Shown here: piece by piece, positions 1 through 8,527 of the stretch | How the letters are laid out: each line of letters begins with the position of its first letter | How positions within the stretch are numbered: position 1 is the first letter of the stretch | Assembly (NCBI GenBank): GCA_022225965.2 | Contig: JAKJXP020000176.1 | Coordinates: forward strand, 32,914-46,815 | Length of the DNA: 13,902 nt | Direction of reading: 5' to 3' | Origin: Diatrype stigma | Lineage: Eukaryota > Ascomycota > Sordariomycetes > Xylariales > Diatrypaceae | Program-made: the position numbers and the translations under genes | Notes under the pieces: generated by a model | What the model saw: the letters and a program-made list of their open reading frames with translations, nothing else | Told to the model about the DNA's origin: nothing | Databases searched by the model: none

Positions 1-116
<116 letters not shown>

Positions 117-876
117 CGAACCACCGGGCAAGGGGTAGAAGGAACTTTCCAGTGCTTACTTATTTTTTTCTCCCCTTTATTTCTTCTTAGTACCGTTCTT
201 ATCATGCATCCCACTATATTTAAGGCTGAGTGAGATCTGCGAATCGAGGGTTTTTACTCGCTTGTTCCATCGCCTGCTTGCTGCAAGGTACAGGCCGAGC
301 GATTGCTCAAGTACTAACCGAACCCACCTGTGCCTGATTTCCGGGCCGCAGCCTTGGTAAGGTCTTCATCCAGAACACCCCCCTTTTCCCCCTCCTTCAG
401 CATCCATTGGAGACCGATGTTGGGTTGGTCCTCCTCGCCTCGAGCCGGTCGGGGCTCCTGCGGCCGGAGTGAGACATGCGCGCCCGGGCTGCAGCAGGGC
501 AGACAAATCGAAGTTGGGCAGGGAAGCGCCGTGCTGCACTACGCTGCGCCGCGCCGTGATGTGCCCCGACTTTCCTTGCGCATGGCGCGGCTCTCCTCAC
601 CCTTTCCTATCCTGTTCCGTCCAAACTTCAATGGAGCCTCCCGCTATCTCAACCGGACCTTCAGCTATTCTGCATCCCGGCTAACTGGTTAGGCACAAGT
701 ATGCAGTACTAGTAGGGTGGCTACTGTAGCAGGCAGGATGCATGCATGCAAAGGGCTCGGATCGGTGAAGCTTACCCACAACCAGGTACCCGACCTGCTT
801 TACTTGATTGATTGATATATAGAACATCAGGTCCCCTTCTTCCTTAAAGAGTCCTTCACTCCTTTTTGTTCCTTCC
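117..876. other. Gene-poor stretch, no supported gene
   Basis: No convincing coding region is seen. A GC-rich patch lies at about 340-600. A TATA-like string (TATATTTA) is at 215-222. A possible intron-like stretch, with a GTACAG donor at 288, an ACTAAC branch-like site at 313-318 and a CGCAG acceptor ending at 351, follows it. These could mark the start of an untranslated or degenerate transcript, but no ATG-initiated frame of useful length joins across it. The 120-codon frame at 330-692 starts with GTG and resembles no known protein. Function is unassigned. Confidence 0.5.
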
Positions 877-1455
877 TCACCTCCTTCCAGCTTCTCCCAC
901 CTTCCGCCATCTGAAGTACCGCTTACCGTCACCATATAACTACCGCTAGTACCGCCGACTATAGCGCCGGTAGCCTGTGATATTGATCGCCCAGAACCAA
1001 GGGGGTTTGGCATGATACATTTTGCGACCCGATTACGACAATTATTATGATTTGGAACTTAAGCGCAGATACAGGGCATCAAGAAGCTTGCACGACCATT
1101 TTACTATGATAATTAGTACTTGCTTAGAAAGAATTCTGTACATGAGATATTGGGGGAGAGCATTGATCCAGTCTACCCTTTCTCGGGCACTGTCCATCAG
1201 GTAGAAGGTTGAAGCTCTCGCGAGCTCCGTTCTGGGCTAATAGCCCGAGGCCAGGAAGGTTCTGTCACTGGCCTTGCCAAAGCCTCCAGGAGATCTAATG
1301 TTCGAAGCCTTCAGGGAATACGTATGCCCGCCTACCTGACTTTCTGGACGATTAATATAGCAGGCTACCGGCGCTGTAGTTAGTGGTAACAGGAGTGTAT
1401 AGTGACGGTAAGTGCTTGAAATGACCGAATGTGTAGTTAGAAGCCGGAAGTAGAT
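877..1455. repeat. Diverged inverted repeat, probable RIP-mutated element relic
   Basis: The reverse complement of 922-996 aligns to 1342-1412 at roughly 80% identity with a few gaps. Both arms share blocks such as CAGGCTACCGGCGCT and GTGACGGTAAG. Weaker similarity (about 60-70%) extends the arms to about 877-1005 and 1330-1455. Most substitutions in the best-aligned block are transitions (G/A, C/T), the kind produced by repeat-induced point mutation in ascomycetes. The roughly 325-bp centre has no credible ORF and no clear target-site duplication was found. It could be a non-autonomous terminal-inverted-repeat element or two independent repeat copies in opposite orientation. The alignment was done by eye. 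Confidence 0.6.
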
Positions 1456-2590
1456 GGGTTTCTCGGAATGGTCCAGACAGTCACCCATAGAATTGTATAA
1501 AGATCTGTCTGGCAGATTCGGAACAAGGAAACACTCATCGTTATGTGCTGCGATAGAGACCTACTAGGACTTATATACACCCGCCACACCTCGAAACGCG
1601 TTTGGGCTACAGATGGCGGCATGCGGCTATGATCTAGATCATGCGTGAGAAATATATACAACCGCCAAGAGATATGTAGATAATATACTACCGGTAGTGC
1701 AACTAACCTGCACGGCTTAGCTATATCAGCTCACCTCGAATATGGGTTCTAATCTACCTATACAAGCGGCGCTTCCGCCTTATGCTCCTGATAGTGATAG
1801 CGGTAGGTGGTGGCGGCGGAGTATAGCGGTTACGTCATCGGACTTAGTGGAGTTAAGCGATAAGATAACCGTAGGTACCTAGGTATGTATGTTCATACGG
1901 AAGTTAGGGAGTTAGGGAACTACAGCTGGTTTAGCTCCTATTTATAAGGTTGCCTAGCGGGCACAGAACAATGAAGACTGGGCGGCATGTGAGCCTGGTG
2001 CCTGGGGTAAACCACATGTTTAGGTAGCTGGGGTGCTGGGTAGGTAGCCTGTGGGTACACAGGCTGACAGGTATGGATGTATGTAGGTATGCACAATACG
2101 TACCACTGCAACGCCGTGCCACCTTGGGCGGACTGAGTATCTGCATCACCGTCCCGAAACATCGGAAGTCTCGAGTCGAACTGAAAGGACCGCATCATAC
2201 TTACATCTACATGTACTTCGTTGTCATCGCATCTTTGATTGTTTCCTTGCAACGCCATTACTGCATAGATTATCCCTTCTCTCCGTCCTAGGTTCTTCCA
2301 GTTGATTTCCAATAGAGGTGCATGTGTTCTCTTACCCATAATAACCAGTTACCTACTACCTAGCCAGACCTGGAGTCGCTACAAACCAGCCATGGTTCAT
2401 ACGACTCTCAGCCTTATTTTGCCACAGTCATAAGCACCAGACTTCTGGCGAGAAAGTCTAACTTTGTTCGCTGGTCCATGCACCCACGAACTGAAAGCTA
2501 ACCGTATTATCTATTGATTCCCTCCGGAGGGGAAAACTCACCCCTTTGAAGGATCGCGACACCAGTAGTACACCGCTACGGATACCCAAG
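1456..2590. other. Intergenic region upstream of the sacsin-like gene
   Basis: No supported gene. Stretches around 1620-1740 are rich in TA steps, and TAGGTA/TACCTA-type strings recur (1876-1885, 2032-2047, 2085-2091). A perfect 8-bp stem with a 4-base loop lies at 2046-2065. The promoter and 5' UTR of the downstream gene must lie in its last few hundred bases. The 133-codon minus-strand frame at 1938-2339 begins with ATG but has no recognisable family and is near the length expected by chance. Confidence 0.5.
2520..2545 (+). promoter_or_regulatory. STRE-like pair and palindrome just upstream of the sacsin-like start
   Basis: CCCTCCGGAGGG (2520-2531) is a perfect 12-bp palindrome. It overlaps AGGGG (2528-2532), and CCCCT follows at 2541-2545. 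AGGGG/CCCCT is the core of the yeast-type stress response element bound by Msn2/4-like zinc fingers, which would suit a chaperone-like gene. These sites are only 46-70 bp from the ATG and may lie in the 5' UTR. The motif is short, so chance is a real alternative. Confidence 0.25.
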
Positions 2591-5500
2591 ATGGATTACG
2601 GGCGCCTGCGGGCAGCTGCTCTACGAGATGGAGAGGACGAAGAAGCCGTCACTGTCGACACCAGGGCCCTAATAGATAAAGTTCTTGCCCGCTATTCTGG
2701 AGAATGGACGACATTGCGAGAATTGATCCAGAATGCCGCCGACGCGCAAGCCACCACCGTTAAGATCAAGTGGGAAACGCTACCTTCTGTCCAAGTCCCT
2801 TTACCTTCAACGACCGACCGATCCGAGATTCTCAAACATATCCTCACGAATCATACTCTCCGGCGACTCGTCGTACAGAATAATGGCCAACCATTCACTA
2901 AGACCGACTGGGGCCGGCTGAAGAGGATAGCGGAGGGAAACCCGGACGAGACTAAGATCGGTGCTTTTGGTGTGGGATTTTACAGCGTCTTTGCTGACTG
3001 TGAGGAGCCATTCGTGAGCTCAGGACCCGAGGCCATGGCATTCTACTGGAAGGGGAACGCTCTTTTCACCAGAAAATTGCAGCTCCCCGAAGACCAACGC
3101 AATAACTCCGACACCGCCTTCGTCTTGGATTACAGAAACACGACGACGACATTGCCCAACTTGCTATCAGTGAGCCAGTTCTTAGCCACGAGCTTGACGT
3201 TTGTGGCGCTGGAACATATTGAGTTCTGGATAGACGACTATAAGATTCTGGGCCTGCACAAGAAGTCCAGCCCCAGTGCGCAGGTTGCATTGTCACGAGA
3301 TGTGGAGACGACCACGAAGGAGCGCCTCATGAAGATCCAGAGCGTCGAGCGTGCAAGTGCCCAGATAGATGCTGCCTATATGAGTGCGATCGGCTGGAAA
3401 CCCCAGGCCGCAGCCGCCGCTAAAGGTACCGAGTCTTATGGTATGAGTGGTAATACGGATATGCCATCTCTTCGAAGTTTCTTTTCGAGGCTTACTACTG
3501 GCTCGACAACGTCCAAGAACGCAAAGGTGGCAAAGGAAGAAAAGGCAGCTCAAGACGCTATATCTGAAGACATCACGGCTATCTCTACCTCGAGTATATT
3601 CTTACGGGTGACAACTGCCGCTATCAAGACCTCTGTCGCCTCGAGTTTCGCCGCAGAACTAGAGAGAGCAACTAAGAAACCACCACCGAAAGTCGCCAAA
3701 TTGTCTATTTTGACATCTTCCTATGACGAAGCACAAGCTTCCGAGAAGTCCGCAAGTTCAGGCGCTCTTACTAAGGCTACTGATGTGTTTGCTTCCGTAC
3801 TTCCAACCAAGAAGCCTGGTGGTCGAATATTCATTGGTTTTCCGACCACTCAAACGACTGGTGCTGGCTTGCATATTTCAGCCCCTTCGGTTATCCCGAC
3901 TGTCGAAAGAGAGGCCATCGATTTGAATGCGAGATGGGTTAGAACATGGAATATTGAGATGCTACGAGCTGCTGGTATTATGACGCGTATTGCCTTCTGC
4001 CACGAGATGGAAGAGCTCCAACAGAAAGTCTTGCGATCCTCCGAGAAATCCGCTAGCGGTATTACTGCAAAGGAAATTTCTCAGCACATGCCTGAAGCAA
4101 AACACATACTAAATGCGTTTACATTTGGTGATTCCACCCCTAGCGGCCATGTCTCCCAGATCATTGAAGAGTCTTTCTGGACGTCTTATAAGAAGCCATG
4201 TATTGAGGTGTATAGTAGTCGAGGCGTGTTGCCCACTACGAAAGTGCGCCTCGGCTCGGAAGAACTTGCGAAATTTGTTAGCGGGATACCTATCATTCCA
4301 CCAGAACTCAAGGATATCGGCTTTGTCCAAAAGCTAATTGACTTCGTTCTGTTGACTACTATAACTGTTCAGGATGTAAGGGATGAGTTGTCTGGCAAAC
4401 CCCTCAACAAAAACCAGCTTGTTAGCTTCATTCAATGGGTCGGGAAAACGGCTGCTTCTGGGGAGCTCGATGTTCCGAGCAGAGATAGTCTTCTTGATGT
4501 TGCGGTGGCTATTATGAGTGAGGATGGGGGTGCCCAAGGCGATATCATCGCTTTAGGCAACATTCGAAACTATCTGAGCCCGAACAAGATTCCCGCGGGG
4601 CTGCCTGTCCCCCCAACTACAATACCTCTGGAGTTCACCAGTAAATGTACGGCCACAGAACTGCAAGCACTCGGTTGGGATCCTCTGGAGATTGTCCCCT
4701 GGATACGGTTTGTGGGAGAGACGGGATCTCGGCGATCAGACGAGCAAAATCTGACAAAGTCACCTAAGTTCGCACTCCAAATCCTAACAGTTTTGTCTAA
4801 GAACTGGGATAATTTGAACCAAGGGACAAAGAATGCCGTTATAAGTCTACTTCAGGCACATACCGTGATGCCTACAAAACTGGGCATGCGGAAGCCCACG
4901 GAGGCATTTTTTCCCTCTGTTAAGCTGTTCGACGATCTTCCCACTATCGAGGGTTGTTCATCACTAAAAGACAAGTTCTTGACGGCGCTCGGGGTGAGGA
5001 AGACTCTGGACTTAGACACGATATTCAAACGCTTGCTCAGTCCTTCTGCTGGAGATGAAGGTGTGGCAAAGTCTCAATGGAGTCACGTGGAATTGATCAA
5101 GTACCTAGCTTCTGTGCGTGCCGACATTCCCAACGATGATCTCAGGAAACTGAAGGAATCCCGCATATGCCCGGCAGAAGCGGGTCCTTCCGGGCAAGCA
5201 TCCAGTCAAGGAACCTCGCAACTTTATAAGGTCTCGGAGCTGTTTGAGCCGAAGCCGGCACTCCGAAATCTTCAGCTCCGGCTTCTTCAGTGGCCAGCAG
5301 GAGGGCTGCGACCTGGATCGCCAGAAGGGAGGTTCCTGGCATCCTTGGGCTTGAGGTCGTACCCGACCGTTCCAGAGCTTGTCGACATGATGGCTTCCTC
5401 CGACGCGTCACTGCGCGATGAGGCTATGAACTACTTCATTGCGAACCATCATAGCAACGGCTATGCATCATTCAATATCGCCGCAGCTAACAAGGCATTT

Positions 5501-8096
5501 CTTCCCCTACTGGGCAACCCGAAACAACTTGTTCCCCCATCTGGATGCTTTACAAATGTATCTTCCTCTGTGCTAGGGTTCGATATTCTTAAGAGGGAGC
5601 TTCACGCGCATGCAAACAAGTTCGGTGTCGTCACTGATCCACCTATCGTTGAATGTGCTACCCGCCTCCTTAGAAAGCCCCCGACGACCCACGGAGAGGC
5701 TGTGACATTGTTTGAATACTTTGCCACCCGCATCAATGAGCTCGGTGAAAATGTTATTGTCAAACTTCGAGATTCACCCATTGTACCGGTTACTAGATCT
5801 AAGCGGTCATCCAAGGGCTTCAGCAGCAACTCGAATGATCTGGTCCGCCTGAGTCCTCGCCAATGCTATCTGGGCAGTTCGTTGCTATATGGAGATATAT
5901 TCGACTTTGTTGATTTTGGTTCTGCTGCCAACGCATTCCTGTTCAGATGCGGATCCAAGACAGAACCGACGAAGCTAGAAATTGCCCATCGTGCAGCGGA
6001 TGAGCCTGCGAAGCTCCTCAGTGCTCTTCAGAGCCCGGACAAATACTTAAACCTCCTCAGAACCTTGGCAGACGATATGTCGGCCCTCAAGAAAGACAAG
6101 GACCTCTGGAAGAAAATGAAAGCCGCGCCGTTTTTGCTGGCATTCAAGGAAATCAGCGTTGCATCAAAGGAAAAGGGGCTTGATACCGAGGAAGAGGAGG
6201 CGCCAATTAGGCATTACCAACTCGCTTCCCCCCAGCAGATAGTCATTTTAGACGACTACATCAGCTACCGCTTGTTCAAAGAGCATCTTATCTGCGCACC
6301 CGAAGAAGATGTGTTGGAGGCATTCTACATGGCTCTTGGCTCCCCAACACTTGCCAATACGGTCCAAGAGGATCTGAGGATTGGACCACACAGTTCGAAG
6401 CAGGAGGGCGCATTGTGGCTACGGAAACATGTTCTGGAGCGATCCAAGATCTTTATCCACGAGTATGCTAGACATTCGCGCGATGCCATCAAGCATGATG
6501 CAAAATGGCTTGAAACCCACCTCAGCGTGCAGGTGGTACGGTCGGTCGCGCTCCGTCGCTCACTTCGCGGGCAGGGCCAATCGCATACGGAGAAGCGGTC
6601 CGCGGCAAGCTCCAAGACTAACAACGGATGGGTGCTGTACGTAGCAGCGGAAAATGCTCGTCCAGATATGTATCAAGTAGGCCAGGCTGTGTGCCATCTC
6701 ATCCTAAATCGGCCAAGCCAACAGGCGTATTTTTTCTTTGAGCCCTTCCTGAAGTTAGATTTGTTGGACTTGAGAGCTCGCGGATACAACGTCGACCGTA
6801 TCCTCAGAGCAAAGGCCGCCGAGGCCAGGATTGCGGAAGAAGAGAGACGCAAGGCACTGGACGCCGAGCAAACCCGTATAAGGGAAAGAGAACAGGAGTT
6901 TAGACAGCAAACCCAAGTAGCCGCCGCTGCCGCTAGAGAGCACAACCGAACGCCCCCACCGCGTATGCCCGGTGGCTTCGACTCTCCAGAAGACAAAGGC
7001 AACAAATCACCACCTAGCCTCCCTGAGCCCTCGCAGAATAGGAGAAGCAGAGGTCTATTCTCTAACCTTTCTAAACGGTTTGGATTCGACACATGGGATG
7101 AGCCGGATGACCAGCCCAAGCACGCCATCGACTCGGCCCCCGAGCCCGTCAAGCTTCCTCCAGCCGAGGCATCGTCCTCGAAGTCGAAGCAAGACGACGA
7201 CGGCCGGGTCACGAACCCGGCGGTGATCCAGCAGAACCTCCTCAACGCGATCAAGTCGACGCGGTCGCACGACTCGTCGCAACTGTTCGCGCCGCCGACG
7301 ACACAGGACGTGCGGGAGGAGGCCGAGTACTGCGACGAGAACGCCGGGCACGACCTCGAGTTCGCGGCCGACGCGTCCAACGGCATGCGCGTGTTCGTGT
7401 CGCGCACCGATGGTATCGACATCGCACAGTTCCTGGCATCGCACCACCGCGCCATCAACGCCTTCGCCGCCCTCATCCGCGATATCGGCGTCGACATCTA
7501 CGCCGTGCGGCCCGCCGCCCTACACCTCTTCTACAACACGAGCGGCAGCACTGTCGCCTTCAACCGCGACGGCAGCCTCTTTTGCAACTTCCGCTTCTTC
7601 CTGCAGCTGCACGCGCAGCATTTCTCTGCCTCTGCTGATGGCGCGCAGGGGCACGGGCTGCAGCTGCAGCTGCAGAAGCGCGCTGAGGCTGCCGTTTGGT
7701 GGTGGGTTGTGCTCGCTCACGAACTCTCCCACAATATCGTCAAGCCTCACAATTCGCAGCATAGCTTCTATACGTGAGTATATCCCATCCCCCCCCCTCC
7801 CAAGACCCAGTTATCTCCCTACTACAACAAATTCGTTAATACATCATACCCCAAACCCTTTACCACTGTTGCATACGTCTTCAACGGTGTCTTCTTCCCT
7901 TTGTGCACTAGCTAATGGATCATGTAACAGTGAGTCTTTCGTCCAGCAGTACTTCCCGAATATGTTTTTCAAGGTCACCCAGATGATGAATGCGGTGACC
8001 ACAACGTCCCCGGGCCTGGGAGGAGACGCCCATGGTGTGCCGTCTAGGCAACCCACGATCCCGTCTGAAGCCCCGCCCCCATACATGGAGCGGTAG
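2591..8096 (+). CDS. Sacsin-like / HSP90-type (GHKL) ATPase with C-terminal zincin-like motif
   Basis: Coding sequence is join(2591..7773, 7931..8096), giving 1782 aa. The frame is open from a TTG at 2546, but the first ATG is at 2591 with a good context (AAG ATG G), so that start is chosen. Residues about 25-250 form a GHKL/HSP90-type ATP-binding domain. Seen there are the N-box helix ELIQNAADA (E44, N48, D51), NNG at 97-99 and the glycine-rich GAFGVGFYSVF at 124-134. This arrangement is typical of sacsin and of the fungal DUF3684-type proteins (recalled, not searched). A long helical middle is followed by a charged coiled coil at about 1400-1450 and a Pro/Ser-rich linker at about 1450-1595. 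A compact C-terminal domain (about 1597-1782) holds HELSH at 1710-1714. Likely a cytosolic chaperone-like protein; substrate unknown. The 3' part of exon 1 is much richer in GC than the 5' part. It converges on the transporter gene. Confidence 0.88.
7774..7930 (+). other. Intron of the sacsin-like gene (157 bp)
   Basis: Exon 1 ends TAT AC, followed by the consensus donor GTGAGT at 7774. The intron ends AACAG at 7930, with GCTAATG (7911-7917) as a branch-site candidate. Splicing joins AC to T to make a Thr codon and continues T-E-S-F-V-Q-Q-Y-F. Without splicing the frame stops at 7775-7777, immediately after the HELSH region. The exon 2 frame then runs to TAG at 8094-8096, adding 54 whole residues plus the split Thr. 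Confidence 0.88.
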
Positions 8097-8258
8097 GCAA
8101 GTAATAATCCGAGAGGCTGTTATCGGAGGCAAGCGGTAAATGATTCGTGGTTATTTCTGTGAATTTCGCGACGGGCTTGTTTGGCGTTATTGGGAGGGCA
8201 TGTCATTAGAGCGAATCACCCATCACCTTGTACATGTAGTCTGTAGCATGCATAGCAG

Positions 8259-8278
8259 GCATTGCATTGCATTGCATT
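8259..8278. repeat. Pentanucleotide microsatellite (GCATT)4
   Basis: Four perfect tandem copies of GCATT, ending before AG. Short enough to be neutral; it may be length-polymorphic between strains. Confidence 0.85.
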
Positions 8279-8356
8279 AGCAAAGACTTTTGATTTATCC
8301 GTTCTGCTTCATTTGCGTAGGTGTAAAGGGCCACCATGAATGAACCCTGAATAGAT

Positions 8357-8380
8357 AGGCGAGATACAACCGTCTCGCCT
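8357..8380. terminator. Hairpin between convergent genes
   Basis: AGGCGAGA (8357-8364) and TCTCGCCT (8373-8380) form a perfect 8-bp stem around an 8-base loop. It sits roughly midway between the two converging stop codons and is followed by TTAATTTA. It could act in 3'-end formation or mRNA stability for either transcript. An 8-bp stem can also arise by chance in a window of this size, so a terminator role is an inference. Confidence 0.3.
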
Positions 8381-8527
8381 TAATTTATGTGTCTAATACG
8401 ATCTAAAATGAAAATGTATCTGGGTCTAACTATTTGAAATCTATGCATATAAGTAATCACAAAGAATACATGCTACAAAAAAAATAAAAGGAAAGGCTGG
8501 TTTGAGCTAGCGCTTCTATTCAGTTTT

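Larger units (their letters stand above)
8097..8527. other. Convergent intergenic region (shared 3' flanks)
   Basis: This gap separates the stop codons of two convergent genes and must hold both 3' UTRs. On the plus side AATAA-like and T-rich stretches occur near 8102 and 8288. Downstream of the transporter stop, the minus strand has a T-rich run complementary to the A-rich stretch 8476-8490. No gene is seen. It contains the microsatellite and hairpin listed separately. Confidence 0.6.

Noticed and set aside
330..692. 120-codon plus-strand frame
   Set aside because: Starts with GTG, which is not a normal nuclear start in fungi, runs through a GC-rich patch and yields no recognisable protein.
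681..1013. 110-codon minus-strand frame starting with ATG
   Set aside because: It overlaps the left arm of the inverted repeat and has no family resemblance. The matching right arm is not open in the same frame, so coding is unlikely.
1938..2339. 133-codon minus-strand frame starting with ATG, head-to-head with the sacsin-like gene
   Set aside because: No recognisable domain, and frames of this length are expected by chance in a window this size. No supporting splice or codon-bias signal.
2546..2590. Extended N-terminus for the sacsin-like protein (start at 2546)
   Set aside because: The codon at 2546 is TTG. The ATG at 2591 has a better context and gives the N-terminus expected of the family.
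6673..7497. 274-codon minus-strand open frame
   Set aside because: It is antisense to the GC-rich end of the sacsin-like exon. Codon bias there removes stops from the opposite strand, and the translation is Ser/Arg/Leu-rich with no family character.
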